A DNA stretch of 64,000 nucleotides from JALYGJ01 sp963781705 (GTDB lineage: Bacteria; Chloroflexota; Limnocylindria; Limnocylindrales; CSP1-4). Position numbers and translations under genes: made by a program. The stretch spans positions 682,001 to 746,000 of the forward strand of contig CAWAGP010000010.1 in assembly GCA_963781705.1 (NCBI GenBank), read 5' to 3'. Of the stretch, positions 1-8,400 are shown in pieces. The notes beneath the pieces were generated by a model. It had not been told where the DNA came from and did not search any database. It worked only from the letters and a program-made list of their open reading frames with translations. Each line of letters begins with the position of its first letter. The first letter of the stretch is position 1.

Positions 1-1
1 G

Positions 2-1015
2 ATGTGCTTCGAGCCGGCGTTTCCCGGCGACGAGGTCGAGCGCCTGCGCGACGAGCGGCTTAACGATCTGCTGCAGGCGTGGGCTGACCCGCGGCGGCGC
101 GCCGAGCGCGTCTTCCCAGAAACGATCTACGCACCGCAGACGCCGTATAGCCGGCCGCTGGCCGGCGTCCAGGCGACGATCCGATCACTCGACCGTGACG
201 CGATCGCGCAGCGCCACGCGCAGTTGCTGGATCCAGCGGCGGCGACGCTCATCGTCGCCGGCGACCTGGCCGGCCTGCCATTGGTACAACTGGCCGAGCA
301 GCACTTGGGCGCACGCGCCCGCCCCGCCCGAACCGGCACGGCCGGCCGGACTCCTGCATCGGGCGTGTTGCCGAACGCGACCGGCGCGCAGCTGGTGCTG
401 GTGGACCGGCCGGGTGCGCCGCAGTCCGAGGTGCGCATCGGGCATGTCGGCGTCGCTCGCCGGATCGACGACTTCCACGCCGTGTCGGTTCTCAATGCCA
501 TCTTGGGCGGCACGTTTAATTCGCGGCTCAATCGCGTCATCCGCGAGGAGCGCGGCTACACGTACGGCATCCATTCGTCGTTCGACATGCGCCGCTACCC
601 AGGACCATTCGTGATCCGGACCGCGGTCGAGACGGCGGTCACGGTGCCGGCTATCGAGGCCGTGCTGGAGATCGTGCGTGGCATGGGCGAAGGGGCCGTG
701 ACCGGGGAAGAGCTGAACACGACACGCGACTACCTGGAGGGTGTCTTTCCGCTGCGCTTCGAGAGTGCCGGCCAGGTCGCCGCAGCACTGGCCGGGCTGG
801 TGGTGCTCGACCTGCCCGACGACGAACTGGACCGGTATCGGCCGATGATCGCGCGGGTTGATGCCGCCGCCGTCCACGCGGCCGCCGAGCGTCATATCCG
901 CCCGGACGAACTGTCGATCGTGGTCGTCGGCGACGCGCGCCAGGTAGAGGGCCCGCTGCGTGACGCCGGTATCGGCGCGCTGAAGCTGGTAGCTGCCGAC
1001 GCGCGGCCGGCGTGA
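2..1015 (+). CDS. M16 family zinc peptidase, C-terminal part (gene cut by window edge)
   Basis: C-terminal portion of a pitrilysin/processing-peptidase-like (M16) protein. The frame is open to the first base, so the real start and the N-terminal HxxEH zinc site lie upstream and cannot be seen. The family signature of the second, non-catalytic half is clear at about residues 165-195: a GG-x-FNSRLNRVIREE stretch followed by RGYTYGIHSS, which supplies the R/Y pair that binds substrate in M16 enzymes. The stop overlaps the GTG of the next gene by 4 bases (GTGA), so it heads a four-gene operon. M16 proteins often occur as adjacent partner subunits; whether a partner lies upstream is unknown. Family assignment is firm, substrate unknown. 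Confidence 0.88.
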   Translation: MCFEPAFPGDEVERLRDERLNDLLQAWADPRRRAERVFPETIYAPQTPYSRPLAGVQATIRSLDRDAIAQRHAQLLDPAAATLIVAGDLAGLPLVQLAEQHLGARARPARTGTAGRTPASGVLPNATGAQLVLVDRPGAPQSEVRIGHVGVARRIDDFHAVSVLNAILGGTFNSRLNRVIREERGYTYGIHSSFDMRRYPGPFVIRTAVETAVTVPAIEAVLEIVRGMGEGAVTGEELNTTRDYLEGVFPLRFESAGQVAAALAGLVVLDLPDDELDRYRPMIARVDAAAVHAAAERHIRPDELSIVVVGDARQVEGPLRDAGIGALKLVAADARPA

Positions 1016-1587
1016 TCGTCGTCGTCGGCCGACCCGGGCTGGACGGCGTCGGTCAGCTGACGCGGCCGGCCGCGCGCATTGCGCTTGCGGCGGCCGAGGC
1101 GGGGTCCACGGTGGAACTGGTCGGTGCCGTCGGTGATGACGCGGACGGCGAAGCGGCCGTGCTCGAACTTGGCCGCAACGGCATCGGCCACGCGGCCCTG
1201 CTGCGCGACCCCGGCGGTGCCACGCCGCGCGAGCCGGGCAGTTCGCCGCTGCCGCGGCTGGACGCGGCGGATGTCGCCCTTGGCCTGAGCTATCTCGCCG
1301 AGTGCCAGGTGCTGGTCGTTGCCGAGCCGGTCGCGGAGGCGGCGCTCAACGCAGCGTTGGACGCGGCCGCCTACCACCGGGCCGCGCTCGTGGTGCTGAC
1401 GGACGGTCAGCGGCGTGCCGCGGCGCTGCCGGCCGACGCGACAGTGCTCGACCTGCCCGACGAAGACAGCGGAGCATTCGCGTTGCTGGTCGGTATCTAC
1501 GCCGCGCGGTTGGACGCGGGTGATGGTCCGGCTTCGGCGTGGCAGAACGCGCTGGCCGGCAGCGGCTGGGAACGCGCGGCAACGTGA
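1012..1587 (+). CDS. Degenerate PfkB/ribokinase-like protein
   Basis: A 191-residue protein starting at a GTG that overlaps the previous stop. The N-terminus (VVVGRPGLDGVGQL, then a stretch ending ELVGAVGDDADG at about residues 35-47) resembles the start of PfkB-type sugar and nucleoside kinases, in which a G-x-VG-x-D block is typical. It is only about 60% of the family length (about 300), and the region where the catalytic GAGD motif should be reads DEDSGAFALLVGIYAA, so the catalytic Asp context is lost. The reading frame is clean with 4-base overlaps on both sides, so this looks like a conserved but non-catalytic derivative rather than a fresh truncation. Role unknown; a nucleotide- or sugar-binding function is possible. 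Confidence 0.55.
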   Translation: MIVVVGRPGLDGVGQLTRPAARIALAAAEAGSTVELVGAVGDDADGEAAVLELGRNGIGHAALLRDPGGATPREPGSSPLPRLDAADVALGLSYLAECQVLVVAEPVAEAALNAALDAAAYHRAALVVLTDGQRRAAALPADATVLDLPDEDSGAFALLVGIYAARLDAGDGPASAWQNALAGSGWERAAT

Positions 1588-2732
1588 CGGCGCCGCTGCT
1601 GATCTACGGCGAGGCGAGCCTCAACTACGACTTCGGGCCAAACCATCCGCTCACGCCGCGCCGTTTCGGGCCCTCGATCGACCTGCTGCGGACTGTTGGC
1701 GCGGCCGACTTCGTCGCGCCGCGGATGGCCACCGACGACGAACTGCGCCGCCTTCACACGGCCGACTACATCCACGCGGTGCGCTCTTTCGATCACGACC
1801 CGTGGCAGTCGCCACGGGCAGGTATCGGGCCGGGTGACTGTCCGCCCTTCGACGGCATCCACGAGGCCTCCGCCACGGTCGCTGGAGGTTCGATCGATGC
1901 CGTCGAGCGCATCTTGAGCGGGGCGCCGGAGCACGCCTTTCATCCAGGCGGCGGGCTGCACCACGCGATGGCGGCGCGCGCGTCAGGCTTCTGCATTTAC
2001 AACGACGTTGCGCTGGCGGCCGCACGCGCGCGCGATGCCGGCCATCGCGTGCTGTATGTCGATCTCGACGTGCACCACGGCGACGGCACGCAGGCGCTGT
2101 TCTGGGACGACCCGCAGGTACTCACCGTGTCCATACACGAGACGGGCCTGACCCTCTTCCCCGGCACCGGCTTCGTCGACGAGCGCGGCGGGGACGGTGC
2201 GCGCGGCACCGCGGTCAACGTGCCGCTCCAGCCGTACACCGGCGACGGCTCATGGCTGGCGGCCGTCGAGGGCGTCGTGCCCGCGCTCGCCGAAGCGTTC
2301 CGGCCGACCTTCCTGATCAGCCAGCATGGGTGCGACACGCACGCCTACGACCCGCTCGCGCACCTGCGCCTGACCACGCGCGCGTATGCGCGCGCAGCCA
2401 AGCTGCTCGACGACATCGCGCACCGTCACGCAGAGGGGCGCTGGCTGGCGACCGGCGGCGGCGGCTATGACGCCTATCGCGTCGTGCCGCGCTCGTGGGC
2501 CATGGTCTGGCTCGCCCAGGCACATCTGCCCGCGCCGCGCGACACCGAGCCCGAGTGGCGCGCGCGGTGGGTCGACGCAGCCGCTGACCACGACCAGTCG
2601 CCGCCGCCGCGGCGTTTCCTGGACCCGCTCGACCTGGTCGAACCAGAGACGCCCGACCTGGCGGCCGCCAATCAACGCACTGCCGAGCGCGCGCTGGCCG
2701 GTGCACTTGAACTCCTGGAGGTAACCCGGTGA
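1584..2732 (+). CDS. acuC: Histone deacetylase family protein, AcuC-type
   Basis: Zinc-dependent deacetylase of the arginase/HDAC fold, about 382 residues, likely acting on acetyl-lysine of metabolic enzymes such as acetyl-CoA synthetase (family knowledge). Start taken as GTG 1584, in a GTGA overlap with the preceding stop; an upstream in-frame start would overlap that gene. Visible motifs: the active-site FHPGGGLHHA at about residues 118-128, zinc-binding DLDVHHGDG near 159, the QHGCDTHAYDPL block near 246, and TGGGGYD near 289. The actinobacterial/chloroflexal form of AcuC carries this same QHGCD block. It is followed by an alpha/beta hydrolase in the same overlapping operon. Confidence 0.9.
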   Translation: MTAPLLIYGEASLNYDFGPNHPLTPRRFGPSIDLLRTVGAADFVAPRMATDDELRRLHTADYIHAVRSFDHDPWQSPRAGIGPGDCPPFDGIHEASATVAGGSIDAVERILSGAPEHAFHPGGGLHHAMAARASGFCIYNDVALAAARARDAGHRVLYVDLDVHHGDGTQALFWDDPQVLTVSIHETGLTLFPGTGFVDERGGDGARGTAVNVPLQPYTGDGSWLAAVEGVVPALAEAFRPTFLISQHGCDTHAYDPLAHLRLTTRAYARAAKLLDDIAHRHAEGRWLATGGGGYDAYRVVPRSWAMVWLAQAHLPAPRDTEPEWRARWVDAAADHDQSPPPRRFLDPLDLVEPETPDLAAANQRTAERALAGALELLEVTR

Positions 2733-3589
2733 GCGACGCTGAATCGGGCCACGTCGAGGTATCCGGCGCCCGGATCTACTACGAGGCGGAGGGCAGCGGC
2801 CCGCCCTTGACGCTGGTTCATGCGTGCGTCGCCCACCTGCGCATGTGGGACGAGCAGGTGGCCGCGTGGCGGGCCGATTACCGCGTCATCCGCTACGACA
2901 TCCGCGGCTGGGGCCGGAGTCGCACAGAGGACGTGCCATACGCCAACTACCTCGACCTTGGCCACGTGCTCGACGCGCTTGGCGTGCGCAATACGCACCT
3001 GCTGGGTGCCTCGTGCGGCGGCTCGATCTCGCTCGACTTCGCCCTCGATCAGCCTGATCGGGTCCGCTCCCTGACCCTGGTCGCGTCAGGACTCGGCGGT
3101 TTCAACGTTGACGAGCCAGAGCTGGCCGACGTGTGGCAGCAGGCCGAGCGGCTGGAAGAGGCGCACGACTGGGGGCCGCTGGTCGAGCTCGAGACGAGGG
3201 TCTGGACCGACGGGCCGGGGCAGCCACGGACGCGCGTGGACCCCGACGTGCGGCGGCGCATGGTCGAATGGAACCTCGAGAGCTACCGTGCCGAGCAGGT
3301 CGCCAACCAGATCCAGCGGCTGGCGCCGCCCGCGGCCGGGCGGCTGTCCGAGATCAAGGTGCCCGCCCTGATCGTCTGGGGCACTTTCGACGTGAGCGGC
3401 ATGGCGGTCATCGGTGACAAACTGGCCAGCGAGATCGCCGGTGCGCGACGCCAGGTCTTCGATGCGGTGGCGCACATGATCAGCCTCGAGCGGCCGGCCG
3501 AATTCAACCGGCTCGTGCTTGATTTCCTGCGCGAGGTAGACGCCGGTCGCCCTACGGACGATGGCAGCGCCGCTTCGACGGCGAGTTAG
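2729..3589 (+). CDS. Alpha/beta hydrolase
   Basis: A 286-residue single-domain alpha/beta hydrolase with start GTG in a 4-base overlap with the acuC stop and a GGAGG ribosome site at 2717-2721. Family landmarks: oxyanion-side strand ending LTLVHACVAHLRMWD near residue 30, RYDIRGWGRS near 60, nucleophile elbow GASCG at about 92-96 (Ser is the nucleophile, Cys a neighbour), acid in VWGTFD near 218 and His in AVAHM near 247. All three catalytic residues are present. It could be an esterase, lactonase or C-C hydrolase; nothing in the sequence fixes the substrate. Its last codons overlap the convergent subtilase by 4 bases. Confidence 0.85.
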   Translation: MSDAESGHVEVSGARIYYEAEGSGPPLTLVHACVAHLRMWDEQVAAWRADYRVIRYDIRGWGRSRTEDVPYANYLDLGHVLDALGVRNTHLLGASCGGSISLDFALDQPDRVRSLTLVASGLGGFNVDEPELADVWQQAERLEEAHDWGPLVELETRVWTDGPGQPRTRVDPDVRRRMVEWNLESYRAEQVANQIQRLAPPAAGRLSEIKVPALIVWGTFDVSGMAVIGDKLASEIAGARRQVFDAVAHMISLERPAEFNRLVLDFLREVDAGRPTDDGSAASTAS

Positions 3590-5358
3590 TGGCGGGTCAC
3601 CGTGACCGTGATCGTCAGCGTGTGCCGGAGTCCGGCACTGTCACCCTGCACAGTCACCTGGTAGCGGCCAGAGTGGACGCGGTTGCTCACCTGGAGAATC
3701 AGCCAGCCGCCGCCGCGTACGAAGGTCTGTGGCGTGACCGAGAAGCCGCTCGGCAGGTCGATCGGCGTGACCGTCACTCGGCCGCTGAAACCGCCGATCC
3801 GCTGCACGGCGACTGCCAGTGAACCCGTCCCGCCGGGCCGGGCGCTCGTCGGCGGCCCGAAGGGCTTGAGCGCGAAGTCGGGTACGGTGCGGAAAGAGCC
3901 GATCCACACCGCCTTGGGCGGCGGACCGTCGTTGGGGTACGACCAGGTGCGCCAGTCGAGCGTCCCGACGGCCTCCAGGGCCATGCGCACCTGTGTCGGC
4001 GTTGCCCGCGGATACCTCGCCCGGTAGACCGCCACGGCGCCAGTGACGTGTGGCGTGGCCATCGACGTGCCGCTCAGGTAGGCATAGCGGCTGCCGATCC
4101 ACGTCGATAGCACGCACACCCCCGGCGCCACGAAGTCGACGTCCGGTCCGTAGTTGCTGAAGTTGGCCAGCGTGTCGTCGGCCGCGCCCGTCCAGTACGG
4201 GCACGAATCCTTGACCTTGCCCAAGCCACCGCCGCGTCCGTCGTAGTCGGCCAGTGCCGCAACGGTAATGACCTCGTTATACGCAGCCGGCCGATTGCGC
4301 CGCGCATCGTGACCGTCGTTGCCAGCGGCGACGACATAGACGATGCCTGCGTCGATCGAGCGGCAGATCGCCTTGTGCAGCATGTCGACCTTGGGGTCGC
4401 TGCACGATCGGTCGTTGCCCGTCGAGCGAACGTAGCTGATGCTCATGTTGGCCACTTCGAACAGCGGGCGGTTGTGGTGATTGGGGTCGCGCTGGGCCGT
4501 GACCCAGTTCACGCCACACACCAGCCACGAGATCCAGCCGAAGCCGTGGCCGTCGAGCACCTTGACCGCCCACAGTCGCACTCCCGGTGCTACGCCGACG
4601 ACACCGCCGTCCTGGCCGGTGCCGCCGACGATGCCGGACACGTGTGTGCCGTGGCCGTCGTTGTCGTCCCACTTGTCCGGATTGCGGCTGGTGCAGTTAT
4701 AGCCACCGACCACGTTCAGGTCGGGATGGTTGCGCTGGATGCCGGTGTCGATGATGGCCACGTCGGCGTTGACCCCGTTCCCGCCGTTGGCCGAGCCGAC
4801 AACCCGCACGCCAGCGCCGACGCGGCGCACGCCCGGCGGTACGCGCTCGTCGGGGTGGGCGACGGTGCGCACGCCGCCGCCGCTGGCGGCTGGGTCGGCT
4901 TCGTCGAGTTGCACCAGCTCGTCCGGGATGACGTCGGCGATGGTCGGGTTCTGCTCGAGCGCCAGCTGCTGGCCGGGCGTCAGGTTGGCGCTGAACGCAC
5001 CCACGTTGGCGTAAATGTCGGTGGCGTCGATGTGCTGGACGGCCGCGAGCGCCTGGACCGCGCGCACCACGCGGTCGGCCGCAGCCTGGTCGTCGCCCGA
5101 TTCGGCCGCAGCGTCACTGGCGGCCTGTGCCCTGAAGGAAGCCGGATCTGTGCCGCCCGGCACCACACCCACGCTTGGACCAGCCGCACCGGTGCCCGCC
5201 GCGGAGTCGTTGAACATGACCACGAACGGCTTGGAGACGTCGCCCGCCAGTACCAAACCGGTGGGCGCGGCAAACGCCAGCGCCAGCAAACCGACGAATA
5301 GGTACATGCGTGGCCGCAAGTGCTTCCGACGCGGCGTGGTCGACCTACTGGCATCCAT
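3586..5358 (-). CDS. Secreted subtilisin-like serine protease (S8)
   Basis: A 590-residue secreted protease. The N-terminus has a basic stretch (RRKHLRPR) and a hydrophobic core (YLFVGLLALAFAAPTGLVLA), i.e. a Sec signal peptide, then an inhibitor-I9-like propeptide to about residue 150. The catalytic triad is complete: Asp in AIIDTG near 201, His in DGHGTHVSG near 236, Ser in SGTSMATPH near 431, plus the oxyanion Asn in VVAAGNDG near 345. The 100 C-terminal residues form a beta-rich domain with a QVSNRVHSG segment. The ATG is preceded by TAGCGT (5365-5370) only 6 nt away, a leaderless arrangement. Substrate unknown; the role is probably extracellular protein turnover. Confidence 0.92.
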   Translation of the reverse strand: MDASRSTTPRRKHLRPRMYLFVGLLALAFAAPTGLVLAGDVSKPFVVMFNDSAAGTGAAGPSVGVVPGGTDPASFRAQAASDAAAESGDDQAAADRVVRAVQALAAVQHIDATDIYANVGAFSANLTPGQQLALEQNPTIADVIPDELVQLDEADPAASGGGVRTVAHPDERVPPGVRRVGAGVRVVGSANGGNGVNADVAIIDTGIQRNHPDLNVVGGYNCTSRNPDKWDDNDGHGTHVSGIVGGTGQDGGVVGVAPGVRLWAVKVLDGHGFGWISWLVCGVNWVTAQRDPNHHNRPLFEVANMSISYVRSTGNDRSCSDPKVDMLHKAICRSIDAGIVYVVAAGNDGHDARRNRPAAYNEVITVAALADYDGRGGGLGKVKDSCPYWTGAADDTLANFSNYGPDVDFVAPGVCVLSTWIGSRYAYLSGTSMATPHVTGAVAVYRARYPRATPTQVRMALEAVGTLDWRTWSYPNDGPPPKAVWIGSFRTVPDFALKPFGPPTSARPGGTGSLAVAVQRIGGFSGRVTVTPIDLPSGFSVTPQTFVRGGGWLILQVSNRVHSGRYQVTVQGDSAGLRHTLTITVTVTRH

Positions 5359-5455
5359 GTCGTGACGCTACGCATCGAACTCGCGCGCCAACACCGGTGT
5401 GAGGTACCGGTCGGTGGCATGACCATGGGATGGGGCATGGTCCAATTTAGATCAC

Positions 5456-5484
5456 TTGTTCGATATGCCGCTCACCCCTATACT
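5456..5484 (+). promoter_or_regulatory. Sigma70-type promoter of lhr
   Basis: TTGTTC (5456-5461) and TATACT (5479-5484) are separated by exactly 17 bp. The -10 ends 8 nt before GTG 5493, so the predicted transcript would begin at or within 1-2 nt of the start codon. Confidence 0.6.
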
Positions 5485-5492
5485 CGGCACCC

Positions 5493-8400
5493 GTGCCCCG
5501 CGCCCGCAGGTCCGTGCCTGCCGTGAAAGACCTCATGCCAGACCCACTCACCGGGTTCTCGCTGGCCGCCCGCGATTGGTTCGCGGCCGCGTTCGCGGAG
5601 CCCACCAGCGCCCAGGCGCAGGGCTGGCCGGCCATCGCCGCCGGAGCGCACACCCTCATCTGCGCGCCGACGGGATCCGGCAAGACGCTTGCCGCATTCC
5701 TGTGGTGTCTCGACCGGCTGATGAGTGAACCCGCGCCTGAGGATCCGCTGCGGCGTCTGCGGCTCCTGTACGTCTCGCCGCTTAAAGCCCTTGTGCACGA
5801 CGTCAACCGCAACCTTCGGTCGCCGCTTGCCGGTATTGCGCTGGCCGCGCGCAAACGAGGCGACGTGCTGCGCGATATCCGGGTCGGCATGCGCACCGGC
5901 GACACGCCCGCGAACGAGCGGCGCGCCTTCGGCCGCCAGCCGCCGGACATTCTCGTAACGACGCCCGAGTCCCTCTACCTGCTGCTCACGTCGGCCGCCC
6001 GCGAAGCGCTGCGCGGAGTCGAGTGGGTCATCGTCGACGAGATACACGCCTTGGCCGGCACCAAGCGCGGCGCACACCTCGCGCTCTCGCTCGAAAGGCT
6101 CGAGGCGCTCTGCGAGCGGCCGCCGCAGCGCATCGGCCTGTCGGCCACCCAGCGGCCGCTCAGCGTGGTCGGCGCGTACCTGGCCGGCCGCGGTGACGAC
6201 GGTACGCCGCGGCCGGTGGCGATCGTCGACGCCGGCGTGCGCAAGCCGCTCGAATTGAGCGTCGTGGTGCCGGTCGAGGACATGGCGGCCATCGGCGAGG
6301 TGCTGCCACCGGAACAGCAGACGGGCGGCTCGGCCGCGGCGCCCGACCAGCGCAATTCGATCTGGCCGCAGATCCAGCCGCGCATCCTCGAGCTGATCCG
6401 CGCACACCGCTCGACGATCATCTTCGTCAACAGCCGCCGACTGGCCGAGCGGTTGGCGCTGCGCATCAACGAGCTGGCCGGCGAGGACCTGGTTCGCGCT
6501 CACCACGGCTCCCTGGCGCGCGAGGAGCGGCTGCAGATCGAGGAGCGCCTGAAGGACGGTAGGCTGCCGGCCCTGGTAGCCACCAGCTCACTCGAACTGG
6601 GGATCGATATGGGCGCGGTCGACCTGGTCATCCAGGTCGAATCACCGGGCTCTGTGGCACGTGGGCTGCAACGCATCGGCCGCGCCGGGCACAGCGTCGG
6701 CGAACCGTCCACGGGCGTCATCTTCCCCAAGTACCGCGGCGACCTGCTCGAGTGTGCGGTCGTCACGCGGCGAATGATCGGGGGCGAGATCGAGCCCACG
6801 GTCATCCCGCACAACCCGCTCGACGTGCTCGCCCAGCAGATCGTCGCCACGGCCGCGGAGCGGCGCTGGGGCGTCGACGAGCTGTTCGCGCTGGTACGCC
6901 GGGCAGAGAACTTCGCCGAGCTTGGCCGCGACTCATTCGACGCGACACTGGCCATGCTCGCCGGTCAATATCCCGGCGACGAGTTTGCCGATCTGCGCCC
7001 GCGCGTTGTCTGGGACCGCGCGGCAGGCACCGTGGAGAGTCGTCGCGACGCGCGCACCGTGGCCGTCATCAGCGGCGGCACGATCCCCGACCGCGGCCTG
7101 TTCGGCGTCTATCTGGCGGGCGACGCGGTCGATGACGGTTCACCTGGTTCGGCCGTCCGCGCCCGCTCGGCGCGCGGGGGCGCACGTCGCGTCGGCGAAC
7201 TCGACGAGGAGATGGTCTACGAGGCGCGCCAGGGCGAGGTGATCCTGCTCGGCGCCAGCGCATGGCGGATCGAGGAGATCACGCGCGACCGCGTGCTGGT
7301 CAGCCCGGCGCCCGGTCAGCCGGGCAAGATCCCGTTCTGGAAAGGGGAGGGGCCGGGACGTCCGGTCGAGCTCGGACGAGCGTTGGGCGAGTTCACCCGG
7401 TTGATCGCCGCCCAGGCGGCCGACGGCAGGAACGGCCGCGAACGGGCGCTCGACGTGCTGCAGGACGAGCACATGCTCGATCCGCTGGCCGCGCGCAACC
7501 TGGTCGATTACCTGGCCGAGGAACAGTCGGTCACCGGCGCGTTACCGACCGATCGCGAGATCGTCATCCAGCGCTTCCGCGACGAACTGGGCGACTGGCG
7601 CATCTGCCTGCTGACGCCGTTCGGGGCGCGCGTCCATGCACCTTGGGCGCTGGCCATCGAGGCGCGCCTGCGCGCGGCGCTCGGGCTCGAAGTGCAGCCG
7701 ATCTGGTCGGACGACGGCATCGTCATCCGCCTGCCGATGGCCGACGAGCTGGCCGGCGACATCGCCGGCGACGCTCTAGCAGCCGATGCTGTCCGTGACG
7801 GCACAGGCCCCGCCGGACACGATGCGGTGGCAGCGGCCGAGGAGGCCATCCGCATCGCCGCCACCGACGTCGAGGAACTGGTCATCGGCATCCTCGGCGG
7901 CTCGGCGCTGTTCTCCAGCCATTTCCGCGAGAACGCGGCGCGAGCGCTGTTGCTGCCGCGTCGCCGCGCCGGCCAGCGCACGCCGCTGTGGCAGATGCGC
8001 CAGCGATCGGCCCAACTCCTGAGCGTGGCCAGCCGCTTTGCCTCTTTCCCCATCGTGCTCGAGACGTACCGCGAATGCCTGCAGGACGTCTTCGACCTGC
8101 CGGCGCTGAAGTCGATCCTGGCCGCCATCGAGCGGCGCGAGATCCGCCTGGTGAGCGTCGAGACGCACCGCGCGTCGCCGTTCGCCAGCTCGCTCATGTT
8201 TGACTACATCGCCTCGTATATGTACGAGGGCGACGCGCCGCTGGTCGACCGCCGCGCCCAGGCTCTGGCGCTCGATCGCGACCTGTTGCGCGAGCTGCTC
8301 GGCGCCGAGGAGCTGCGCGAGCTGCTCGATGCAGGGGCGCTGGCCGAGCTCGAGCTGGAGCTCCAGTTCTTGACGCCCGATCGCCATGCCGGTTCAGCCG

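Noticed and set aside
4309..5301. 330-codon open frame on the plus strand
   Set aside because: Shadow of the secreted subtilase, which has a full catalytic triad.
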